Below are positions 1 through 7,162 of a DNA stretch of 15,399 bases, one piece after another. This stretch comes from SIG710 sp045587665 (GTDB lineage Bacteria > Bacillota > Clostridia > Oscillospirales > CAG-272), in contig JAZNCT010000087.1 in assembly GCA_045587665.1 (NCBI GenBank), forward strand, positions 1 through 15,399. The letters run 5' to 3'. The position numbers and the translations under genes are program-made. Each line of letters begins with the position of its first letter. The stretch's first letter is position 1. The notes under the pieces were generated by a model, which did not search any database, was not told where the DNA came from, and worked only from the letters and a program-made list of their open reading frames with translations.

Positions 1-2
1 AC

Positions 3-44
3 AGAATGATAAGAGCCGCTGCACACACGATAAAAAAGCTTTAA
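3..44 (+). CDS. Possible 3' end of the upstream gene (partial)
   Basis: Frame 3 is open from the window edge and ends at a TAA at 42-44, reading RMIRAAAHTIKKL. In this lineage the partner subunit gene parE usually sits just upstream of the parC-like gene, so this could be its tail. Thirteen residues are not enough to identify it. Frame 1 closes at 7-9, and frame 2 runs on into the parC-like gene, so frame 3 is only the more plausible choice. Confidence 0.3.
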   Translation, partial: RMIRAAAHTIKKL

Positions 45-63
45 GAAAGGTATATTTCACGCT

Positions 64-2280
64 ATGGCAAAGAAAAAGAAATCGGCGGTGGCCGACGCCG
101 AAATAGTTTACTCCGAGCCTGTGCTCCAGCCCATAACAGAAACTATAGAAAAAAACTATATGCCCTATGTTATGAGCGTTATAATTTCCAGAGCTATTCC
201 GGAGATCGACGGTCTCAAGCCCTCTCACAGAAAGCTTCTTTACACAATGTACACAATGGGGCTTCTTGGCGGAAACCGTACAAAAAGCGCAAACATAGTG
301 GGACAGACTATGAAGCTGAACCCCCACGGCGATGCGGCTATATATGAAACTCTTGTGAGACTGACAAGAGACAATGCAACGCTTCTTCACCCTTTTGTTG
401 ATTCAAAGGGTAACTTTGGTAAGCAATATAGCTCTGATATGCAGTATGCTGCCTCACGATATACCGAATGTAAGCTGGAAAAATTCTGTGAAGAGCTTTT
501 TCGCGGCATAGATAAAAATGCCGTTGACATGATAGATAACTACGACGGCACGCTGAAGGAACCAACACTGCTGCCAACCACCTTTCCTAACGTTCTTGTA
601 ACACCCAACACGGGAATTGCGGTTGGTATGGCATCAAACGTATGCTCCTTTAACCTTTCCGAGGTCTGCGACGGTACTATCGCACTGCTGAAAAACCCAA
701 AGACCTCAACAGAAAAAATAATGCAGCTGATAAAAGCTCCCGATTTTTCGGGCGGCGGCGAGATACTTTATGACGAAGCACAGATGCGCCAGATATATGA
801 AACAGGCAGCGGATCTGTTCGCATCAGATCTGTCTACAGCTATGACAAAAAGGAAAATTGCATAGATGTACTGCAAATCCCCTATTCAACCTCTATCGAG
901 CAGATAATGAAAAGAATAGGTGATATGATAAAAGAGGGCAAGCTGAAAGAGGTCACAGATTTCAGAGACGAGATCGACCTTGAGGGCTTTAAGCTGACTC
1001 TTGATCTGCGCAGGGGAGTTGACCCGGACAAGCTGATGAAAAAGCTGTTCAAATCAACGCCTCTTGAAGACAGCTTTAAATGCAACTTCAACATACTCAT
1101 AAACTCTGCGCCAAGACAAATGGGCATAACGGAAATACTTACCGAATGGATAAGCTTCAGAATTGGGTGCGTAAGAAGAGAGCTGACCTTTGACCTTGAA
1201 AAAAAGCGGGCTAAGCTTCACCTGCTGCTTGGTCTTGGAAAAATACTTCTTGATATCGACAAGGCAATACGCATAATACGCCAAACAGAGAAGGAAGAGG
1301 ATGTTATCCCCAATCTTGAAGAGGGCTTTTCTATCGACAAGATCCAGGCAGAATATATTGCAGATATAAAGCTGCGCAATCTCAACCGTGAATATATACT
1401 TAACAGGATTCGCGAAATAGAGGGGCTTCAAAAGGAAATTGCAGAGCTTGAAGAGCTGCTTGGAGACGAGATTAAAATAAAAAATTATATCGTCAAGCAG
1501 CTTCAGGAAATAAAGAAAAAATATGGAAAACCGCGTCTTTCTTCTATCATTTATTCGGGTGAAGAGTCGGAATATGAAGAAGAGGAAGCTGTTGAAAATT
1601 ATAATGTTAAGCTGGTTCTCTCGAAAGAAGGCTATTTCAAAAAGATAACCTTCCAATCGCTGAAAGGTAACGATGAGCAGAAATTCAAAGAGGGTGACGA
1701 GCTTTCTCAGAGCTTTGACGGTGAAAATATCAGCGATCTTGTGTTCTTTACAAACAGATGTCAGGTATACAGAGCCAAGGCTTCAGATTTTGAATGTACA
1801 AAGGCCTCTGCGCTTGGCGATTTTCTCCCCGCAAAGCTTGAAATGGAACCGGGCGAAAAGCCGATTTTTATGCGTATCCAAAACAGCTATCCCGAAAATG
1901 AAAATTTTATTTTCATCTTTGAAAACGGCAAAGGCGTCAGAGTTCCTGCCTCTGCTTATCAAACAAAGGGCAATCGCCGCAAGCTCATTGGAGCTTATTC
2001 CAATGTCTCTCCTATCGTTGGCGTGTTCTATGAAACAGAGCCCTTAGATATCCTTATGATATCCTCTGATAAAAAGGCGATAGTTGTCAAGTCCTCTCTC
2101 ATACCGCAAAAGGCTACAAGAAGTGCCGCAGGTGTTAATGTTTTCACACTGAAAAAAGGCAGCAAACTGACAAAGGCTTATGTGGGTTTTGAAGCTTCCT
2201 TTGATTCAAAGGGCTTTAAAAAGCTGAAGATACCCGCATCGGGAGTTTCTATACCCGAAGGAGAACAAACAAGCTTTTAA
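64..2280 (+). CDS. parC: Type IIA DNA topoisomerase subunit A, ParC/GyrA-like (738 aa)
   Basis: This is the breakage-reunion subunit of a type IIA topoisomerase. It cleaves both DNA strands through a tyrosine and, with an ATPase B subunit, passes a second duplex (decatenation or relaxation). The N-terminal winged-helix/tower region carries the family core DGLKPSHRKLLY (about 49-60), NPHGD (86-90), GNFG (116-119) and the catalytic Arg-Tyr pair in ASRYTE, giving Tyr133. A coiled-coil tower follows at about 400-490, then an acidic linker and a short beta-pinwheel domain at about 535-738. The classic GyrA box is not visible and the C-terminal domain is short, which favours a topoisomerase IV-like paralogue over gyrase. 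At the quinolone-binding site Ala91 and Glu95 stand where E. coli GyrA has Ser83 and Asp87. An AAGAAAGG sequence (43-50) is rather far, 13 bases, from the ATG. A terminator follows directly. The ParC assignment rather than GyrA is inference. Confidence 0.9.
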   Translation: MAKKKKSAVADAEIVYSEPVLQPITETIEKNYMPYVMSVIISRAIPEIDGLKPSHRKLLYTMYTMGLLGGNRTKSANIVGQTMKLNPHGDAAIYETLVRLTRDNATLLHPFVDSKGNFGKQYSSDMQYAASRYTECKLEKFCEELFRGIDKNAVDMIDNYDGTLKEPTLLPTTFPNVLVTPNTGIAVGMASNVCSFNLSEVCDGTIALLKNPKTSTEKIMQLIKAPDFSGGGEILYDEAQMRQIYETGSGSVRIRSVYSYDKKENCIDVLQIPYSTSIEQIMKRIGDMIKEGKLKEVTDFRDEIDLEGFKLTLDLRRGVDPDKLMKKLFKSTPLEDSFKCNFNILINSAPRQMGITEILTEWISFRIGCVRRELTFDLEKKRAKLHLLLGLGKILLDIDKAIRIIRQTEKEEDVIPNLEEGFSIDKIQAEYIADIKLRNLNREYILNRIREIEGLQKEIAELEELLGDEIKIKNYIVKQLQEIKKKYGKPRLSSIIYSGEESEYEEEEAVENYNVKLVLSKEGYFKKITFQSLKGNDEQKFKEGDELSQSFDGENISDLVFFTNRCQVYRAKASDFECTKASALGDFLPAKLEMEPGEKPIFMRIQNSYPENENFIFIFENGKGVRVPASAYQTKGNRRKLIGAYSNVSPIVGVFYETEPLDILMISSDKKAIVVKSSLIPQKATRSAAGVNVFTLKKGSKLTKAYVGFEASFDSKGFKKLKIPASGVSIPEGEQTSF

Positions 2281-2285
2281 AAACA

Positions 2286-2320
2286 GTACCGATCCGTATG
2301 CGGGTCGGTACTTTTCTATT
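2286..2320 (+). terminator. Intrinsic terminator after the parC-like gene
   Basis: GTACCGATCCG (2286-2296) pairs with CGGGTCGGTAC (2301-2311) around a TATG loop, giving 11 pairs with one T-G wobble. TTTTCTATT follows. The hairpin starts six bases after the stop codon. It separates the topoisomerase unit from the miaA unit. Confidence 0.88.
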
Positions 2321-2347
2321 GATTTCCTCTAAATAATATGATATAAT
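2319..2347 (+). promoter_or_regulatory. Sigma-A-type promoter for miaA
   Basis: TTGATT (2319-2324) and a perfect TATAAT (2342-2347) are separated by exactly 17 bases. The -35 box starts in the T-tract of the preceding terminator. Transcription would begin near 2354, leaving a very short leader of about 15 bases that contains the GGAGGT ribosome binding site (2359-2364). Confidence 0.75.
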
Positions 2348-2369
2348 TATCTGCGGACGGAGGTGCATT

Positions 2370-3368
2370 ATGACTTCTGATAGAAAAATTAAGATAGCGG
2401 CCATAGTTGGGCCAACCGCAAGCGGAAAAACATCGCTATCCATTGAGCTTGCAAAAAGATTTGACGGAGAGATCATATCCTGCGACTCTATGCAGATATA
2501 TAAGGAAATGGACATCGGCACAGCAAAGCCAACCCTGGAAGAAATGCAGGGCATACCGCATCATATGATAAGCATATGCGATCCCCTGCAAAAATTCAGT
2601 TGCTCGGATTATGCTATCATGGCAACAGAATGTGTCCATGATATTGCCTCAAGAGGAAAACTGCCTATCTTTTGTGGCGGAACAGGACTATATCTTGACA
2701 GTGTTCTGAGAGGGACAAGAGACGACGGTGCAACAGAGGACCCTCTGTTCAGAGCCGAAATGGAGCGGCTGGCACAGCTTCACGGTCCTTCTTATCTCCA
2801 CGAAAAGCTGGCACTTGTTGACCCCGAAGCTGCCCAAGCGATCCATCAGAACAATGTCCGCAGGGTCATAAGGGCTCTTGAGGTATACCACACAACCGGA
2901 AAAACAAAAACCGAGCTCGATGCTATATCAAGAGACAAAGGATCTCTTTTCGATGCGCTGATCATCGGTCTTGAATATAAAAACCGCGATATTCTTTACG
3001 ACCGAATAGACAAAAGAGTTGACATTATGCTGAAAAGCGGGCTTTTGGACGAAGCAAAAGATCTTTATGAAAAAGGATTTCTCAACCCAAGCACAACCGC
3101 AGGACAAGCTATTGGATATAAAGAGCTTATGCCTTATTTTTCGGGAGCTTGCTCTCTGGACGACACCATCGCGGCTCTGAAAACCGACACAAGACATTAC
3201 GCAAAAAGGCAGATGACCTGGTTTATGGCAAAAAAAGAAATAAACTGGATATCAGTATGCTCTGAAAAAGACGCCTATCTAACAAAAACATTTGAAGAGA
3301 TTGTAAACATTGCTTCAAAACTCTTTAACAATCATGGATTTAGTGGTATAATAAACAAAAGTATGTAA
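2370..3368 (+). CDS. miaA: tRNA dimethylallyltransferase MiaA (332 aa)
   Basis: MiaA transfers a dimethylallyl group from DMAPP to N6 of A37 in tRNAs that read codons starting with U. This is the first step to the i6A/ms2i6A modification. The P-loop GPTASGKTS lies at residues 14-22. The family signature CDSMQIYKEMDIGTAKP (38-54) contains the conserved Asp39. Further family blocks are FCGGTGLYLDSVL and RVIRALEVYHTTGK, and TAGQAIGYKELMPY appears near residue 247. The length of 332 is slightly above the usual 300-320. The start is fixed by GGAGGT five bases upstream of the ATG. It is the first gene after a promoter. The next gene follows 18 bases after the stop. Identification is secure. Confidence 0.96.
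   Translation: MTSDRKIKIAAIVGPTASGKTSLSIELAKRFDGEIISCDSMQIYKEMDIGTAKPTLEEMQGIPHHMISICDPLQKFSCSDYAIMATECVHDIASRGKLPIFCGGTGLYLDSVLRGTRDDGATEDPLFRAEMERLAQLHGPSYLHEKLALVDPEAAQAIHQNNVRRVIRALEVYHTTGKTKTELDAISRDKGSLFDALIIGLEYKNRDILYDRIDKRVDIMLKSGLLDEAKDLYEKGFLNPSTTAGQAIGYKELMPYFSGACSLDDTIAALKTDTRHYAKRQMTWFMAKKEINWISVCSEKDAYLTKTFEEIVNIASKLFNNHGFSGIINKSM
3324..3352 (+). promoter_or_regulatory. Possible extended -10 promoter inside the 3' end of miaA
   Basis: TGGTATAAT (3344-3352) is a TGn-extended perfect -10 box. TTTAAC (3324-3329) is a weak -35 at 17 bases. It sits in the last codons of miaA, 35 bases upstream of the next start codon, and could give the membrane-fusion-like gene and yggS their own transcription. 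Confidence 0.5.
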
Positions 3369-3386
3369 AAAAAGAGGAGCGGCAAA

Positions 3387-4691
3387 ATGGATACGAAATA
3401 TCTGAAAAAAGTCGGTTTATATCTCCTTTCCGTTATCCTTGCCTTTGCCCTGATATTTTACATAGTTCACCACCTTATAACCGGGTTTACCACCGATATA
3501 ACCACCATAAGTGCCGAGATCAGAACAAATCAGGATGTGATCTCCGAAAACGGCTATATTTTCAGAGATGAACACTATCTATATTCCTCCTTTAGCGGTG
3601 CAGTAAATTATATGGCATCAAACGGTGAAAAGGTGGGAATAAAGCAGGCTGTTGCCCAGTCTTTCTCAGACAGTGCCGGCTATTCGATCCATACTCAGCT
3701 TGAGGAGATCGAAAAAAAGCTTTCCATTCTCGAAGAAAGCAAGGTTCAGCTTGGTGCGGCAAATACCGACACCGAAACAGTTGATCAAAAGATCACCTCA
3801 TATTACAGTATGATACTTTCAAATATTGCCGATGGCAAATACAGCCACGCAATGCGCTCAACAGACAATCTGCTTATCCAGATGAACCGCCGTCAGCTTA
3901 TCACAGGCGAAGTAAAGGATTTTTCGGCAGAGGAAAGCACTTTCAGTGCCAAAAAGAATGAGCTGACGTCAAAGCTTACCGGGCGCACTGAAACTGTTGT
4001 TTCGGATATGAGTGGCTACTTCTTTTCTGATATAGATGGCTACGAAAATCTGTTCACTACAAAAGCATTAAATGATCTGACATTAAGCTCATTTTATGAA
4101 CTTATCGAAAAAGATCCACAGGCTGTCACAAGCGAAAACGGCAAGACCCCTGTTGGTAAAATAGCGGAAAGCTATAAATGGTATATAGCGATGCCTCTCA
4201 ACAAAAAAGATGCCGAAAGGCTGGAGATAGGCGAAACATATGAAGGCATTTTTCCCTATAATTACGAAACAAAAATTTTTCTCTTGGCAGAAAGAATTCT
4301 AACAGAAGCATCAAATGAAAGAGCGGTTGCCGTTTTTTCATGCTGTGAAATGCCCCAGGGCTTTTCTTATCAGCGCAGACAAAATGTTGAGATAGTCCTT
4401 TCAAGCACAGCGGGTTACAGAATACCTACAACAGCTGTCAGAATAATTGACGGCGAAAAGGGAGTCTACACCCTGTACGGAAGTACTGTTGTTTTCAAGA
4501 GGATCAATATTTTGCTTGAAGTGGACGGGTATTATATCGTTTCTGAGGATGATCCCCTAAGTAATGACACTCAGGGCGACAGTGCTGACGAGAGTGCACA
4601 ACTGCCGACGCAAAAATATTCATATATCAGCCTTTATGATAAGATAATCGTTTCGGGAAAAGATCTTGAAAACGGAATGGTATTTTACTGA
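3387..4691 (+). CDS. Single-pass membrane-fusion-like (HlyD-type) protein (434 aa)
   Basis: The protein starts with a short basic segment and one membrane span at about residues 10-31. The rest is predicted to be outside the membrane. Residues about 54-95 (ENGYIFRDE, SGAVNYMASNGEKV, AVAQSF) resemble the barrel-sandwich half-motif of HlyD/membrane-fusion proteins. A heptad-like helix follows near 102-120 (QLEEIEKKLSILEESK). The C-terminus has a polar acidic stretch (about 391-405) and then YDKIIVSGKDLENG, a clostridial HlyD-like ending. HlyD proteins normally join a transporter to an outer component, but no transporter is encoded nearby. The neighbours are yggS (13 bases downstream) and sepF. 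This argues for an envelope or division role, which is inference. A good AGAGGAG site precedes the start. Family assignment is moderate and function unknown. Confidence 0.72.
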   Translation: MDTKYLKKVGLYLLSVILAFALIFYIVHHLITGFTTDITTISAEIRTNQDVISENGYIFRDEHYLYSSFSGAVNYMASNGEKVGIKQAVAQSFSDSAGYSIHTQLEEIEKKLSILEESKVQLGAANTDTETVDQKITSYYSMILSNIADGKYSHAMRSTDNLLIQMNRRQLITGEVKDFSAEESTFSAKKNELTSKLTGRTETVVSDMSGYFFSDIDGYENLFTTKALNDLTLSSFYELIEKDPQAVTSENGKTPVGKIAESYKWYIAMPLNKKDAERLEIGETYEGIFPYNYETKIFLLAERILTEASNERAVAVFSCCEMPQGFSYQRRQNVEIVLSSTAGYRIPTTAVRIIDGEKGVYTLYGSTVVFKRINILLEVDGYYIVSEDDPLSNDTQGDSADESAQLPTQKYSYISLYDKIIVSGKDLENGMVFY

Positions 4692-4704
4692 TCGGAGCAA
4701 GAAT

Positions 4705-5397
4705 ATGTCATTTGAATATATTGATAAAAATGCTGAAGAAGTTTTAAACAGAATAAATGCGGCAAAATCAAAGTCGCCTTATGCACAAAATGTTTCTGTT
4801 GCCGCCGCAGTAAAATACTGCGAGCCTCAGGAGCTTAGACACCTGACCGAGCAAACAGGCATACGACTCATAGGAGAAAACAGAGTTCAGCAGCTCCTGG
4901 AGCACTATGAATATATAGACCGCGAAAATGTGGATATACATTTTATCGGCTCACTGCAAACAAACAAGGTCAAATATATCATAGACAAGGTGTCCATGAT
5001 CCACTCTCTTGACAGCTTAAAGCTTGCTGCAGAAATTGATAAGCAGGCTAAGAAGCACGGCATCGTTATGGATGTTCTTGTAGAGATAAACTGCGGCAGA
5101 GAAGAAAGCAAGGGCGGTGTAATGCCGGAGGATGTTGAAGCATTTTGTTGCGAAATTATGAATTTTTCTTCATTAAATCTGCGAGGATGTATGACAATGG
5201 CACCAAAATGTGAAGAAAAATCGGATTATTTAAAATATTTTGGTGAAACTTATAAACTTTTTCTTGACATTTGGCGAAAAATCGTTCATAATAATATAGA
5301 GCCCGTTTTTTCTATGGGAATGAGCGACAGCTTTGAAGAAGCTATAGAGTGCGGTTCAACCATAGTGAGAATCGGAAGAAGCTTTTTTAAAAAATAA
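4705..5397 (+). CDS. yggS: YggS/YlmE-family PLP-binding protein (230 aa)
   Basis: This is a pyridoxal-5'-phosphate carrier of the alanine-racemase-like TIM-barrel fold (PLPBP/YggS/YlmE), involved in vitamin B6 and amino-acid homeostasis. No enzymatic reaction is established for the family. Landmarks are VAAAVKYCEP with the probable PLP lysine Lys37, GENRVQQLLEHY, HFIGSLQTNKVKYI, LVEINCGREESKGG, CMTMAP and the phosphate-binding end FSMGMSDSFEEAIECGSTIVRIG. The frame also has an upstream ATG at 4666 inside the preceding gene. I chose 4705 because GGAG (4694-4697) lies seven bases before it and the family begins here. Its 3' part contains a strong promoter for sepF. Position before sepF matches ylmE in Bacillus. 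Confidence 0.93.
   Translation: MSFEYIDKNAEEVLNRINAAKSKSPYAQNVSVAAAVKYCEPQELRHLTEQTGIRLIGENRVQQLLEHYEYIDRENVDIHFIGSLQTNKVKYIIDKVSMIHSLDSLKLAAEIDKQAKKHGIVMDVLVEINCGREESKGGVMPEDVEAFCCEIMNFSSLNLRGCMTMAPKCEEKSDYLKYFGETYKLFLDIWRKIVHNNIEPVFSMGMSDSFEEAIECGSTIVRIGRSFFKK
5264..5292 (+). promoter_or_regulatory. Strong internal promoter for sepF
   Basis: A perfect TTGACA (5264-5269), a 17-base spacer and CATAAT (5287-5292) lie within yggS, about 135 bases upstream of the sepF start codon. This is the best -35/-10 pair I found in the operon. It suggests sepF and later genes are transcribed separately from miaA. Confidence 0.65.
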
Positions 5398-5426
5398 TAA
5401 ATAAACATAAAGCGGAGGATTCAACA

Positions 5427-5951
5427 ATGGGAATGTTGGATAAATTCAAGAGAAACAATCAGGTAAACGACGCATACGCAGACAACTACGACGACTATTA
5501 TGACGGCTTTGACAGCGGTTATGATGAAGCTCCCGAGGAAGCGCCCGTAGATCCCCAGCCCGCGCCTCAGCCTCAGAGCTTTTCATATACTCCCTCACAG
5601 CCCGTTTCCGCTCCTGTTGGCGGCGGTATGTCTATCAACGGTGCAGCTATCGAGCTGAAGGTCGTTAAGCCTTCCGAGTTCAAAGACGGTCCTGCTATTG
5701 CAGAGCATCTTCTGAACAAGCGCACTGTTGTACTTAACCTTGAGGATGCGGATAAGGATACATCAAGAAGACTTATCGACTTCCTCTTCGGAGTTGCATA
5801 CTCTATCGGCGGAGAGATCAAAAAGGTTGCTAACAACGCTTATGTTATCACTCCCCAGAATGTTGCTATAAGCAACGATAAGGCTCCTGCGGCAGAGGCT
5901 GCTCAGCCTCAGGCTCCCGCCGGCGAAACAAACGGTTTCTTCGGCTATTGA
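5427..5951 (+). CDS. sepF: Cell division protein SepF (174 aa)
   Basis: SepF anchors FtsZ to the membrane and shapes the division ring in Gram-positives. The extreme N-terminus MGMLDKFKRNN looks like the membrane-binding amphipathic helix. It is followed by a Tyr/Asp-rich and then Pro/Gln-rich disordered linker (about 15-70). The SepF domain (about 75-150) includes ELKVVKPSEF, AEHLLNKRTVVLNLE, RRLIDFLFGVAYSIGG and VANNAYVITPQNV. The tail is Ala/Pro-rich and ends NGFFGY. GGAGG (5414-5418) sits eight bases upstream of the ATG. Codons look more biased than in miaA or yggS, which fits high expression, and a strong promoter lies upstream inside yggS. Confidence 0.95.
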   Translation: MGMLDKFKRNNQVNDAYADNYDDYYDGFDSGYDEAPEEAPVDPQPAPQPQSFSYTPSQPVSAPVGGGMSINGAAIELKVVKPSEFKDGPAIAEHLLNKRTVVLNLEDADKDTSRRLIDFLFGVAYSIGGEIKKVANNAYVITPQNVAISNDKAPAAEAAQPQAPAGETNGFFGY

Positions 5952-5970
5952 TCTGTAATATTTATTAACG

Positions 5971-5999
5971 ATTTGCGCCGCATTTTATGGGGTGCAAAT
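5971..5999 (+). terminator. Hairpin after sepF (weak terminator or leader hairpin)
   Basis: ATTTGCGCC (5971-5979) pairs with GGTGCAAAT (5991-5999) with one G-T wobble and an 11-base loop. The downstream TTGTTGT is a poor U-tract, so this may be a leader structure rather than a true terminator. Its left arm can also pair with 6018-6026. Confidence 0.45.
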
Positions 6000-6010
6000 T
6001 GTTGTATCGT

Positions 6011-6061
6011 GATAACGGCGGCGCGGTGGTTTAAACTTGTCGGCTGTCGTTATCGGTTTTT
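6011..6061 (+). terminator. Terminator-like hairpin (possible attenuator) just before yggT
   Basis: GATAACGGCGGC (6011-6022) pairs with GCTGTCGTTATC (6043-6054) with two wobble pairs and a 20-base loop. GGTTTTT (6055-6061) follows. The T-tract touches the yggT ribosome binding site AGGAGG (6062-6067). A full stop here would separate sepF from yggT. Partial readthrough or regulated attenuation is an alternative. Confidence 0.55.
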
Positions 6062-6072
6062 AGGAGGAAATC

Positions 6073-6351
6073 TTGGGCACTTTAACCTATGTTATAAGCA
6101 ATGTTTGCATTTGCCTCATTGAGGTTCTTCAGCTGGCAATGCTCGTTCGCGCCATACTTTCGTGGCTGCCGCTTGATGATGACAACAAGATAGAGGCTTT
6201 TGTTTACGGAATTACTGAGCCCATTATCTATCCTGTCAGACTTTTGCTTGAGCGTTTCGATTCACTGCGAACTGTTCCGATAGATATTCCCTTCTTTATA
6301 ACCTACATTTTGCTTATCCTGCTTTCATCTGCCCTTTCGTTCTATGGATGA
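6073..6351 (+). CDS. yggT: YggT-family membrane protein (92 aa)
   Basis: A small integral membrane protein of the YggT family (YlmG in Bacillus), encoded between sepF and ylmH in many Gram-positives. Two hydrophobic segments are visible, at about residues 4-29 and 69-91. Between them lies the family signature AILSWLPLDDDNKIEAFVYGITEPIIYPVRLLL. The start is TTG, supported by AGGAGG (6062-6067) at five bases and by the family's usual N-terminus. The stop overlaps the next gene's start by eight bases, so the two are translationally coupled. Molecular function is unknown. Linkage to division genes suggests an envelope or division role. Confidence 0.9.
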   Translation: MGTLTYVISNVCICLIEVLQLAMLVRAILSWLPLDDDNKIEAFVYGITEPIIYPVRLLLERFDSLRTVPIDIPFFITYILLILLSSALSFYG

Positions 6352-7150
6352 GGCAAAAAGAAGGCTGCTGTCTGCCCGCATTGACGATCTTTGCCGTGAG
6401 GCAGACAGAGGCTATATTACTTCCTGTGCTTTTCTTGACCCCGCGGAGCTTTATTTTGCGGAGGAATATATAAAAAGCAGAGGAGTTAGATCCAAAACAG
6501 TTTTTTATGGCGGATATCAAGAGGCTGAGCGCAAATGCCTTTTCTTTCTCCCCTCTTATTATGCGGATGCACTTGGAGATGATTTTGACATGAGTGAGCT
6601 TTCAGAGCTTGCCTCGGAGGAGATTTCATCCCATGTCAAGGCCCTTCGCATCAGAGGAAGCGGCTATCGGAAGCTTTCTCACAGAGATTATCTTGGAGCT
6701 GTTCTCAATATGGGAATCGAGCGTAGTGCCATTGGCGACATATGTGTTGAAAGTGATTTCAGCGCAGTTCTCTTTGCCCTGCCCGCTGTTGCAGATCTTA
6801 TAAAAAGCGGCTGTGAAAGAATTGGCTCTGACAAGATCAAGATCGAAGAACTCCCCCCGAGCAGCGTTTTTTCATTTGAAAGAAAGATGAAAGATATACG
6901 TGATACCCTTGCCTCAAACAGGCTTGATTGCGTTGTTTCTTCTCTCCTATCAGAAAGCAGAGAAAAAGCTAAACAGCTCATTCTATCGGGGCTGGTCGAG
7001 GTAAACTACTCCCCCTGTGCCAAAACCGACTTCAAGATTGAAAACGGCTGCACTCTTTCTATAAGAGGAGTTGGCAAATTCATTATATCGGACATCACGG
7101 AGGAAACGAGAAAAGGACGCCTCAGGCTACTTGCAAAAAAATATATTTAA
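6344..7150 (+). CDS. ylmH: YlmH-family RNA-binding protein with C-terminal S4 domain (268 aa)
   Basis: YlmH proteins carry an S4 RNA-binding domain. In Gram-positives they have been linked to ribosome function or rescue and to cell-division gene clusters. The N-terminal two thirds match the family (SCAFLDPAELYFAEEY, GGYQEAERKCLFFLP, SHRDYLGAVLNMGIERSAIGDI). The S4 domain occupies about residues 192-268 (CVVSSLLSESREKAKQLI, GLVEVNYSP, GCTLSIRGVGKFII). The ATG overlaps the yggT end by eight bases and has no clear ribosome binding site, so it probably depends on coupling. The DivIVA gene follows after 12 bases. Confidence 0.92.
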   Translation: MDEAKRRLLSARIDDLCREADRGYITSCAFLDPAELYFAEEYIKSRGVRSKTVFYGGYQEAERKCLFFLPSYYADALGDDFDMSELSELASEEISSHVKALRIRGSGYRKLSHRDYLGAVLNMGIERSAIGDICVESDFSAVLFALPAVADLIKSGCERIGSDKIKIEELPPSSVFSFERKMKDIRDTLASNRLDCVVSSLLSESREKAKQLILSGLVEVNYSPCAKTDFKIENGCTLSIRGVGKFIISDITEETRKGRLRLLAKKYI

Positions 7151-7162
7151 AGGAGGGCAAAA

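Noticed and set aside
1054..1656. Minus-strand open frame of 200 codons opposite the parC-like gene
   Set aside because: The product is Phe/Leu-rich, as expected from reading the complement of Lys/Glu codons. No domain is visible and the plus strand is fully explained.
4666..4704. Upstream ATG of yggS, 13 codons inside the preceding gene
   Set aside because: The ATG at 4705 has GGAG at seven bases and matches the family start.
5378..5400. TTTTTTAAAAAA stretch at the end of yggS as a terminator
   Set aside because: The stem would be only A-T pairs with no GC and no proper loop, and sepF follows closely.
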